Below, in pieces: positions 1-6,785 of a stretch of 16,513 nt of DNA. Source of the stretch: Candidatus Fermentithermobacillaceae bacterium UBA3907 (lineage in GTDB: Bacteria > Bacillota > Sulfobacillia > Fermentithermobacillales > Fermentithermobacillaceae). Position 1 is the first letter of the stretch. The number at the start of each line of letters is the position of its first letter. The position numbers and the translations under genes are program-made. The DNA is taken from NCBI GenBank assembly GCA_002391545.1, contig DGFF01000032.1:1-16513 (forward strand). The letters are read 5' to 3'. The notes under the pieces are model-generated. The model was not told where the DNA came from. It saw only the letters and a program-made list of their open reading frames with translations, and ran no database searches.

Positions 1-704
1 AAGGCACAAGGTGCGAAAACATCACATTCTACATCATACACTTCGTCAGGGGATATGGCCTCTGCTCCCAACTCTACCACTCTTTGCACCTTTTCTGGCA
101 CAATATCTGTGATGTATACCTTGGCTCCCTCATCTAGCAGTTGCTCCGCTAAAAAGTAACCCACATTGCCTGCTCCTTGGATTGCAACTGTCCTACCCGC
201 AAGGCTTTCATCACCAAACACCTCAAGAACACACGCCTGCATTGCCCGTAAAACTCCAAATGCAGTCACAGGAGACGGGTTCCCACTGATCCATGGAAGA
301 CCCACAACATGCTCAGTTGCAGATCTTATTATTTCCATATCTTCAGTTGTCGTACCTACATCTTCAGCAGTGATATATCTTCCACCTAGAGTGTCTATGA
401 ACTTGCCGAAAGCTCGCAGCAGTTCTTCAGATTTATCTCTGGCTGGATCGCCTATTATCACGGCCTTACCTCCGCCAACATTAAGACCCATAACAGCGCT
501 TTTGTACGTCATGCCCCGGGACAATCTAAGGGCGTCCGTCAGAGCTTCCTCTTCGGACTTATAAGGCCACATCCTTACTCCACCCAACGTAGGCCCTAGC
601 GTAGAATTATGGATCGCGATAATAGCCTTCAAACCTGAAACTTTGTCATGACAAAACACTACTTGCTCGTAATCGTTAGTTTCCATCGGACCGAAAACTT
701 CCAT
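1..704 (-). CDS. bcd: Leucine dehydrogenase (Glu/Leu/Phe/Val dehydrogenase family), 3' end cut by window edge
   Basis: Catalyses NAD-dependent reversible oxidative deamination of leucine and other branched-chain amino acids to 2-oxo acids in the cytoplasm. The visible 234 residues show the family landmarks: the lysine of GMTYK (K68), the catalytic lysine of VGGGKAV (K80), the AED motif (D115), the SGNPSPVTA segment near 140-148, and the start of the NAD-binding Rossmann fold (GAGNVG, 177-182). By recall, the family is about 360 residues long, so roughly the last third lies outside the window. The ATG at 704 is preceded by a GGGGGA ribosome site. The loop before SGNPSP looks a few residues shorter than in Bacillus enzymes as I remember them. 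The gene lies behind a sigma-54-type promoter and downstream of a sigma-54 activator gene, an arrangement like the Bacillus bkd locus. Leucine/valine preference over phenylalanine is inferred from overall resemblance, not proven. Confidence 0.93.
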   Translation of the reverse strand, partial: MEVFGPMETNDYEQVVFCHDKVSGLKAIIAIHNSTLGPTLGGVRMWPYKSEEEALTDALRLSRGMTYKSAVMGLNVGGGKAVIIGDPARDKSEELLRAFGKFIDTLGGRYITAEDVGTTTEDMEIIRSATEHVVGLPWISGNPSPVTAFGVLRAMQACVLEVFGDESLAGRTVAIQGAGNVGYFLAEQLLDEGAKVYITDIVPEKVQRVVELGAEAISPDEVYDVECDVFAPCA

Positions 705-781
705 TTGAATCCCCCTTTTTTTGTTGTTAATGATGACCTAAAGTTCTTTTGAAGAAACGTTGCCATCTAACATACATAAGA

Positions 782-797
782 TGCAATAATTGTGCCA
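782..797 (-). promoter_or_regulatory. Sigma-54 (-24/-12) promoter of the leucine dehydrogenase gene
   Basis: Read on the minus strand the site is TGGCACAATTATTGCA. This fits the sigma-54 consensus TGGCAC-N5-TTGCA with the invariant GG and GC at the required spacing. It lies about 78 bases upstream of the leucine dehydrogenase ATG and just downstream of a gene for a sigma-54 activator. Transcription would be expected to start near position 770. Promoter use is inferred from the match and context. Confidence 0.88.
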
Positions 798-869
798 AGA
801 TCAATTTTCGATTATGTCGCCTATTTCCAAGCCTTGTTGTTTACTCTGGTATACATTCATTCACCTAGG

Positions 870-907
870 GCGTGCAATCTCCTGCAGTATTGCATCCAAT
901 TGCACGC
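870..907. promoter_or_regulatory. Inverted repeat, probable upstream activator (enhancer) site
   Basis: A perfect 9-base inverted repeat, GCGTGCAAT at 870-878 and ATTGCACGC at 899-907, is separated by 20 bases. A further ATTGCA at 889-894 pairs with TGCAAT at 873-878, giving a second, nested dyad. It sits about 100 bases upstream of the -24/-12 promoter, the usual place for the binding site of a sigma-54 activator with a Fis-type helix-turn-helix. No T-run follows on either strand, so a terminator is unlikely. Confidence 0.65.
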
Positions 908-962
908 TGAATTTTGCAGACACACTTTGTATACATTTTCACACACTTGTGACCGCAGCCCC

Positions 963-2720
963 TTATTTCTGTGTAAAACCGTATTTCTGCATCTTGTAAT
1001 AAAGGGTTCTAACGCTTATACCTAGAAGTTTCGCCGCTTCAGTCTTGTTGTAAGAAGCATGCTCCAATGCGCGTCCAATGGTTTCTACTTCTGCCCTCTC
1101 CACTGCCCGGCGCAAAGTCTCAACTTCCATTTCAATGCCGTGTGGACATTCTTCACCCTTTTCCGTCGATAACCGGTTGGTCCCCCATCCCAAAGGAGGC
1201 AAATGCTCAACCCGTATGATTCTTTCCTGGTATTTCATGTTGATAATCGCCCTCGCGAGCACATTTTCCAGTTCTCGTACGTTGCCAGGCCACCTGTAAG
1301 ATCTGAAAACTCTCAGCACTTCATCATCGACACCTTCTACAGACCTTCCGTAGTTTTGGTTTAGTCCGCGCAACAGATGGTCGCATAAACCATCAATGTC
1401 CTCTGGTCGCTGTCTTAGAGGCGGTATAAAAATCGGGATCACGCTAAGCCTGTAGTACAAGTCCTCACGGAATTTACCGGCTGCCACCATTTGCTCAAGT
1501 GGAGCATTGGTAGCGGCTATCACCCTCACATCTACAGGAGTGGGTTTGGACTCGCCTATCCTAACAACCTCTTTCTCCTGAAGCGCCCGAAGGAGACTGG
1601 CCTGAACAGAAATATCCATGGCTCCAATTTCATCAAAGAATAAAGTACCTCCGTCTGCCTCATGAAACAAACCTTTTTTGCCGCCCTTCTTTGCCCCAGT
1701 AAACGCTCCCTCCACGTATCCGAAAAGTTCAGATTCGAGAAGGCTCCTAGGAAGCGCAGCGCAATTTACTCGGACAAACGGTTTGTCGTACCTAGTAGAT
1801 GCGTTATGGATAGCATGTGCAAAAAGTTCCTTACCGGTTCCGCTTTCGCCCCTCAAAAGAACAGTAACAGGAGTCGGCGCAACCCGATGCGCTTGCTCGA
1901 TGGCTTGAAGCATAAGCAGGCTGCTGGTTATTATGTCATCAAATGTGTACTTGGGTTCAAATCCTTTTACAACGCTTTTTAAGTTTTCCAGCTCTTCAGT
2001 GAGTTGCAGTACCTCAGAAACATCTCGAATAACGGCAACGCTGCCCTTAAGTTTTCCGTCTGCTATAATAGGAGCACCGTTTACAACCACAGGACGCTTC
2101 ATAGGACCTACCTTCAATTTAGCGTTAACTACAGGTTTACCTGTCTTCAACACTTCGTAGTGAACGCTTTCACCCTCGGATATATCTATGGTAGCAGGCT
2201 GACCTATAACAGCATTTTCTGCAAATCCTGTAAGCTTGGTATAGGCCGGGTTGACTAGTATACCGTTTCCATGCTCATCCACAACTGATATTGCGTCTTG
2301 AGTGGATTCTATCACCGCATAAAGGAGGGATTGGATTTCTTTGAGATTAGTCACCTGTTCGGCTAAACATTTAATCTCAGTAATATCCCGAAATACTGCA
2401 ACCGCTCCTAACAAGTCGCCATGGGGACCAGTAACCGGCATCCTGTTAGTCACAACTAAAGTATTGCCTAGTTGTTGCCTCTGGTTGATCTCAGGGATAC
2501 CGCTTTCCAAAACCTTGTTCAGCCGCGTATTGGGAATGACCTCAGATACAGGTTTGCCTATCACCTCGTCAGTTTTCTTACCTGAAAGTCTTTCTGCCGC
2601 TGTATTGAAAACAATAATTCTTTCGTGATCGTCAATTGCTATAATCGCATCGTGGGTTGAATTTAGAATGCATTCAACCAGGCTAGAACCTGAATTTTCC
2701 ACTGGTTCGCGCACCCCCAT
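963..2720 (-). CDS. PAS-PAS-AAA+-Fis sigma-54-dependent transcriptional activator (BkdR-like)
   Basis: An enhancer-binding activator that remodels the sigma-54 RNA polymerase closed complex using ATP. Numbering from an upstream TTG at 2735, it has PAS domains at about 18-120 and 135-245, then an AAA+ domain at about 265-500 with Walker A GESGTGKE (296-303), the sigma-54-contacting GAFTGA loop (343-348), Walker B TLFFDEIG (364-371) and the RWPGNVREL segment (481-489). A Fis-type helix-turn-helix lies at about 550-585. It has no receiver domain, so it probably senses a small ligand through its PAS domains. Its gene precedes a sigma-54 promoter and leucine dehydrogenase, so branched-chain amino-acid catabolism is the likely target, as with Bacillus BkdR. 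The start is uncertain: ATG at 2720 is used here. The TTG at 2735 would overlap the spo0A stop, and a GTG at 2702 has a GGGGGTG ribosome site before it. Confidence 0.92.
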   Translation of the reverse strand: MGVREPVENSGSSLVECILNSTHDAIIAIDDHERIIVFNTAAERLSGKKTDEVIGKPVSEVIPNTRLNKVLESGIPEINQRQQLGNTLVVTNRMPVTGPHGDLLGAVAVFRDITEIKCLAEQVTNLKEIQSLLYAVIESTQDAISVVDEHGNGILVNPAYTKLTGFAENAVIGQPATIDISEGESVHYEVLKTGKPVVNAKLKVGPMKRPVVVNGAPIIADGKLKGSVAVIRDVSEVLQLTEELENLKSVVKGFEPKYTFDDIITSSLLMLQAIEQAHRVAPTPVTVLLRGESGTGKELFAHAIHNASTRYDKPFVRVNCAALPRSLLESELFGYVEGAFTGAKKGGKKGLFHEADGGTLFFDEIGAMDISVQASLLRALQEKEVVRIGESKPTPVDVRVIAATNAPLEQMVAAGKFREDLYYRLSVIPIFIPPLRQRPEDIDGLCDHLLRGLNQNYGRSVEGVDDEVLRVFRSYRWPGNVRELENVLARAIINMKYQERIIRVEHLPPLGWGTNRLSTEKGEECPHGIEMEVETLRRAVERAEVETIGRALEHASYNKTEAAKLLGISVRTLYYKMQKYGFTQK

Positions 2721-2731
2721 TACGCCGGTAA

Positions 2732-3499
2732 TCAAACACCTAGACGAATCCTATCTGCCATAAAAGCGATGAATTCCGAGTTCGTCGGTCGCCTATCGTC
2801 ATTTCCAGGGGTTGATCCGAATCTCTGCTTGATATAACCTGCATTGCCCCTGGTCCAAGCTACCTGTATAGCATGTCGTATAGCCCTTTCTACCCTGCTA
2901 GGCGTAGTTGAATGCTTCTTGGCTATTTCAGGATAAAGAATCTTGGTTACCCCAGATGAATACTCTGGCTTATAGGATACGATCAGAATTGCATCGGTAA
3001 GATATCTATATCCCTTTAAGTTTGGAGATATCCCTATCTTCTGAAGGATGGACGTTACCGCGGCTTCACGGGCCATTTCGTCTCCTTGGGTTACGTGGAA
3101 AGAAACATGCTCAGAGGGATCATCCCAATTGACCATTTGCCTTAACCTCTGTGCGAGAGTTTCTAATTCAAAAGGTTTTACTAGATAGTAGTCTGCGCCC
3201 AATTCTACGGCTCGACGTGTAATAGAATCCTGCCCAAAAGCCGATAGAATGACGATCTTAGGCCGTGCAGAAAGTTCTTTCTCAGCTAGTTTCTCTAGGA
3301 CGCCCATACCATCTAGATACGGCATAACCATATCAAGGATGACAACATCTGGGGCAAACTCCTGGATCAAGGTTAGCGTTTCGAACCCATTGTAAGCCAC
3401 ACCAATTACCTTCATATCTTCTTGCTCTTCCAAATATTGTTTCATGATACTTGCTAATTCTTTGTTATCATCGGCAATGAGCACCCTTAGTTGTCGCAC
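2732..3499 (-). CDS. spo0A: Stage 0 sporulation protein A, response regulator
   Basis: Master response regulator of Bacillota that controls entry into sporulation and other stationary-phase programmes. The 255-residue length is as expected. The receiver domain (about 1-125) has the acidic pair D10/D11, phospho-acceptor D56 in VILDMVMP, S86 and K108 in LVKPFE. The C-terminal effector domain (about 148-255) carries the family signature TTPSRVERAIRHAI with AWTRGN after it and PTNSEFIA near the end, which form the DNA-recognition region. All key residues are present, so the protein looks functional. The GTG start at 3499 follows AGGAG at about 10 bases. Upstream is recN with no spoIVB between them. 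Downstream the sigma-54 activator begins almost immediately, which suggests co-transcription. I found no convincing sigma-H promoter or 0A box in front of it. Confidence 0.97.
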   Translation of the reverse strand: MRQLRVLIADDNKELASIMKQYLEEQEDMKVIGVAYNGFETLTLIQEFAPDVVILDMVMPYLDGMGVLEKLAEKELSARPKIVILSAFGQDSITRRAVELGADYYLVKPFELETLAQRLRQMVNWDDPSEHVSFHVTQGDEMAREAAVTSILQKIGISPNLKGYRYLTDAILIVSYKPEYSSGVTKILYPEIAKKHSTTPSRVERAIRHAIQVAWTRGNAGYIKQRFGSTPGNDDRRPTNSEFIAFMADRIRLGV

Positions 3500-3656
3500 C
3501 TGGAATCAACTCCTAAAACCTAACATCCCATATCTGGCAACAAGTTTCGCTAATACAATCCCAAAACCCAACTTGGAGAATTGAGTACACGTTAATTGGA
3601 GTCTAAATCGCTTCAAGGTGTAGGCTAAAGTTCGGATGAAGAGGATTCCTTTTTTG
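3500..3656. other. Intergenic region between recN and spo0A; no spoIVB
   Basis: These 157 bases separate the recN stop from the spo0A start. In most spore-forming Clostridia and Bacilli spoIVB lies here. I see no reading frame or remnant resembling its PDZ and serine-peptidase domains, and no clear terminator hairpin. A spo0A promoter is expected in this stretch, but I could not identify one with confidence. Confidence 0.7.
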
Positions 3657-5396
3657 CTATGAGTTCTTGAAGCTGTTCTTATAATCTTCTGCCTTCAACA
3701 ATAGTTCCCGCCCATGTGCCAAGGAAGCCCCAACTTCGGCGCCGCTAAGCATTCGCGCAATCTCCTTGGCTCTGCTTTCTTGGTCCTTCAATTCAATTAC
3801 TTGCCCGTAGGTTCTACCACCCCCCTCGGTTTTTGTAACTACAAAATGGGAATCGGCCATAGCTGCAATTGAAGCGAGGTGAGTAACGCAAAGCACTTGG
3901 TGAGTTCTACCGAGTTGCCACAGTTTTTCACCGATCGCCTGTCCAGCTCTCCCTCCTACTCCTGCATCTATTTCGTCGAAAATAAGTGTGGGAACTGGGT
4001 CTACTTCTTCCACGCAAGATTTTATGGCTAGCATGAGCCGAGATAGTTCGCCACCAGATGCAACCTTCTGCAAAGGTAAAGCAGGCTCTCCTGGATTGGC
4101 ACTAAAAAGAAATGTTGCCTTATCAAACCCATCCTGAAAGGGTCTGATTTTCACCCCGTCTACTAACACGCCATCTTCCGCATCCTCTTGATGTTCCAAT
4201 TGTACTATGAACTTTGCCCCAGGCATTCCCAGCTCCTCTAGCACATCTGAAATGCTTTCTTCCATCTTGGTAGCAGCCTCCCTCCTCAATTGAGTAAGAG
4301 TCCGCCCTATTGAAGCCATTTCATTTTCTATCGCCGCTAGTTCCTCATCGAGTTTCTCTAGTATCTCACTGGCATTCAAAAGATGCTTTAGCCTTTCTTC
4401 TGCATTACCCTTATACTTGAGCACATCCTCAATTGTGCCCCCGTACTTGGATTTGAGTTTTTCAATCAAATCTAGACGTTCCTGAACCTCTTGGAGTCGA
4501 CCTGGCTCGAGACTTAGCCCTTTTTGATATTCCCTGAGTAAATCTACTGCTACTTCCAATGCATAGGATACTTGCTCCAATGCGTTCTTGGTTCCTTCTG
4601 CAGCCGGGTCTATATCAGCGGCTTCCTTTAACAACTCGATCGCCTGGGTTATCAGCTCGTACGCGCTCCTAGTTCCGTCTACTCCGTCATAAATAGATCC
4701 ATATACCTCGTTGGAAAGGTTAATGAGCTTTCTCTGAGAATTAAGTACCCTGTATTCTTGACGCAATACTTCATCTTCCCCGATGCACAAAGCAGCCTTG
4801 TCTATCTCTGCAATTTGGTAAGCCAAAAGGTCTATCTCGCGTTCTCGAGCAGACTGGTCAGTACTTAGGTCTTTTTTTTCTTGAATCAACTCCTGGCGCC
4901 TAGAAAAATGTGAGTAATATTTAGATTTTAGAGGGGCTATGGCTTGCTTATTCATGCTATCTATCATGCTTATGTAGTTTTGCGCGCGCAGCAGCGAATA
5001 GTGTTCTTGTTGCCCGTGGATGTCTACCAGCTTTTCCCCAATCGATTGGGCCATTGACATAGTAGCTATTCTCCCGTTGATCCGCATGTATGACCTTTCG
5101 GGTAATATATCGCGCTGAATTGCTACTTCCGTTCCTTCGCCTAGAGACTTTTCCCATTGTTCGTCGAAACCATTTGCATCCCCCTCTGGAGAAATGAAAA
5201 GTTCAAGTATGGCCCTTTCCTCTCCAGCCCTTATGACTTCAGGAGACGTCCTGTAGCCAAGGCAGGCCATAACCGCATCTACGATCATGGACTTACCCGC
5301 ACCCGTTTCCCCTGTAAATACAGTCAAACCAGGCCCGAGCTCAATTTCAACGTCTCGAAATATGCCGAAATTCTGTATCCTCAAGTACGTGAGCAA
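3657..5396 (-). CDS. recN: DNA repair protein RecN (SMC-like ATPase)
   Basis: RecN is an SMC-family ATPase recruited early to DNA double-strand breaks, where it tethers ends and supports RecA recombination in the cytoplasm. The 579-residue length is slightly above the usual 550-570. Walker A GETGAGKS is at 29-36, an extended coiled-coil region fills roughly 150-380, the ABC signature SGGELSR begins at 447 and Walker B TLIFDEIDAG begins at 470, followed by the D-loop and a CVTH switch histidine. The only usable start in frame is TTG at 5396, because a stop codon lies two codons upstream. It sits 6 bases after the argR stop, so translation is probably coupled. The argR-recN order is conserved in Bacillota. 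Confidence 0.96.
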   Translation of the reverse strand: MLTYLRIQNFGIFRDVEIELGPGLTVFTGETGAGKSMIVDAVMACLGYRTSPEVIRAGEERAILELFISPEGDANGFDEQWEKSLGEGTEVAIQRDILPERSYMRINGRIATMSMAQSIGEKLVDIHGQQEHYSLLRAQNYISMIDSMNKQAIAPLKSKYYSHFSRRQELIQEKKDLSTDQSAREREIDLLAYQIAEIDKAALCIGEDEVLRQEYRVLNSQRKLINLSNEVYGSIYDGVDGTRSAYELITQAIELLKEAADIDPAAEGTKNALEQVSYALEVAVDLLREYQKGLSLEPGRLQEVQERLDLIEKLKSKYGGTIEDVLKYKGNAEERLKHLLNASEILEKLDEELAAIENEMASIGRTLTQLRREAATKMEESISDVLEELGMPGAKFIVQLEHQEDAEDGVLVDGVKIRPFQDGFDKATFLFSANPGEPALPLQKVASGGELSRLMLAIKSCVEEVDPVPTLIFDEIDAGVGGRAGQAIGEKLWQLGRTHQVLCVTHLASIAAMADSHFVVTKTEGGGRTYGQVIELKDQESRAKEIARMLSGAEVGASLAHGRELLLKAEDYKNSFKNS

Positions 5397-5402
5397 GTAT
5401 CA

Positions 5403-5858
5403 TCACATTCCCGCTATATTGCGTAAAATTTCAAGCACCTCTGATGGGTCATGTCCTTCTCGAACCACCAGCATGACTGAATTATCTCCGGCTACGCTTC
5501 CTGCTATTCCCTCAAGATTCATACCATCAATTGCTTCTCCCACTGCCGGTCCAGTTCCTGAAATTGACTTAACAATTATGATGTTCCCCGACTTCTCCAT
5601 GCTTACGCAGCAATCCTTAAACAATCTGTTGAACCTCTCCTTATACACCAATGTATGATCACCCGGCATTAGCGAATATCTGTAGCGTCCGTCTCCAGAG
5701 GGAACACGTACCAAATGCATCTCTTTTATGTCCCTGGAAATTGTAGCCTGGGTAACCTTTATACCCTCATCTGCAAGCAATCTGCACAGCTCTTCCTGGC
5801 TGGTGATGACGTTATTCGACACTAGCTCAATAATTTTCATTTGTCTCTTAGCTTTCAT
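5403..5858 (-). CDS. argR: Arginine repressor ArgR/AhrC
   Basis: A hexameric arginine-responsive repressor and activator that controls arginine biosynthesis and catabolism. About 151 residues: an N-terminal winged helix (about 1-70, including the TQATISRDI recognition helix) and a C-terminal oligomerisation and arginine-binding domain with GTGPAVGEAID and IAGSVAGDNS. The second aspartate of the usual GDDT arginine-binding motif is asparagine here. The ATG at 5858 is chosen because a strong AGGAGG lies 10 bases upstream; a TTG two codons earlier is only 4 bases from it. The gene follows nadK by about 48 bases and leads into recN. A sequence resembling an ARG box lies just upstream, so autoregulation is possible. 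Confidence 0.95.
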   Translation of the reverse strand: MKAKRQMKIIELVSNNVITSQEELCRLLADEGIKVTQATISRDIKEMHLVRVPSGDGRYRYSLMPGDHTLVYKERFNRLFKDCCVSMEKSGNIIIVKSISGTGPAVGEAIDGMNLEGIAGSVAGDNSVMLVVREGHDPSEVLEILRNIAGM

Positions 5859-5873
5859 TTGCAAACTGCCTCC

Positions 5874-5885
5874 TAATTTTATTCA
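5874..5885 (-). promoter_or_regulatory. Possible ARG-box half site before argR
   Basis: On the minus strand this reads TGAATAAAATTA, which shares the TGAATAAAA core of the Bacillus ARG-box consensus as I recall it. It lies immediately before the argR ribosome site, a place where bound repressor could block argR expression. Only one half of the usual dyad is clear, and AT-rich matches of this length are easy to find by chance. Confidence 0.3.
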
Positions 5886-5906
5886 CTTTTTGTCACTCAG
5901 CCAGTA

Positions 5907-6785
5907 TTACCCCCTAGGTAACCTGTCTACCCCTTCTTTCATCTTCTTGCGCAAGACATCGTAAAAAGACCAGCCTTTCATCCTGAGCAAACATGCCTTA
6001 TACTCGGATTTTTTCACGACTATAATGTCTTTCTTTTCGAGAGGGAAAAATTCCTGCCCATCCAATGACAGGGTCGTCGATTGACTCGGCAAGGTAACCT
6101 CTACTTCGCAGGATTCTGATGAGGGAACAACTATGGATCTTGAATACAAAGTGTGGGGACATATTGGGGTAGCGAGAAATGCTTCAATCTCAGGCGCCAG
6201 AATTGGCCCGCCTGCGGAAAGAGAATAAGCGGTAGAACCTGTAGGTGTGGCAATAATGAGCCCATCAGCCGCGTAAACATCCACGTTTCTCCCTGACACG
6301 CTAAACGAAAGAACAGTCAACCGCCCATAGGGTCCCTTGGACACACACGCTTCGTTTAGAGCAATGCTAGAAAATACAGTTTTCCCTTGCCTAACAACAT
6401 CCGTAGAAAGCATAAGCCTTTCATCTTTATCCCACTCTCCGGAAATAAACTTTGGTAAATAGGTAAACAAATTGTTGGCTTCAAGCTCTGTAAGGAACCC
6501 GAAATGCCCAAGGTTTACCCCTAGAATCGGAATGCCCAGAGGGCCGAGTGATCTTGCAGCAGCAAGGAGAGAACCGTCTCCGCCTAGCACTATTGCAAAA
6601 TCAACTTTGAAAGGCCAATCATCCAAACGTAATATCCGTTCACGCCATTTTTCAAAGACCTCAGCGCAAGGCGGCAGGTAAGCTTCAATATTTCTTTCTC
6701 CCAACCACAGTATTATTTCGTCTACCAATTCTTCGCTTTCAGGCTTATCTAGATTAGGCAATAACCCTATGCCTTTTTTATCCAC
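5907..6785 (-). CDS. nadK: NAD kinase
   Basis: Phosphorylates NAD+ to NADP+ and so sets the size of the NADP pool. The 292 residues match the family length. The GGDG motif that binds the phosphate donor is at 68-71, NLGHFGFLTE is at 91-100, and the NAD-binding glycine- and serine-rich segment ATPTGSTAYSLSAGGP lies at about 179-194. The start is GTG at 6785, with GGAG and a purine run 8 or so bases upstream. The gene begins inside the last 19 bases of dxs in another frame, which implies translational coupling. The rRNA methylase gene tlyA, often found between dxs and nadK in Clostridia, is missing here. Confidence 0.96.
   Translation of the reverse strand: MDKKGIGLLPNLDKPESEELVDEIILWLGERNIEAYLPPCAEVFEKWRERILRLDDWPFKVDFAIVLGGDGSLLAAARSLGPLGIPILGVNLGHFGFLTELEANNLFTYLPKFISGEWDKDERLMLSTDVVRQGKTVFSSIALNEACVSKGPYGRLTVLSFSVSGRNVDVYAADGLIIATPTGSTAYSLSAGGPILAPEIEAFLATPICPHTLYSRSIVVPSSESCEVEVTLPSQSTTLSLDGQEFFPLEKKDIIVVKKSEYKACLLRMKGWSFYDVLRKKMKEGVDRLPRG

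Noticed and set aside
166..564. Plus-strand 132-codon frame opposite leucine dehydrogenase
   Set aside because: It is the antisense of a clearly conserved enzyme and has no ribosome site or domain of its own.
790..1025. Plus-strand open frames of 69 and 77 codons over the bcd regulatory region
   Set aside because: No ribosome site, no recognisable domain, and they cover the sigma-54 promoter and dyad, which explain the region better.
3625..3655. Sigma-H-like promoter for spo0A (AAAGGAATC followed by GAACTT on the minus strand)
   Set aside because: The -35-like element fits, but the -10-like element is poor and the spacer is only about 7 bases, shorter than the roughly 11-12 expected.
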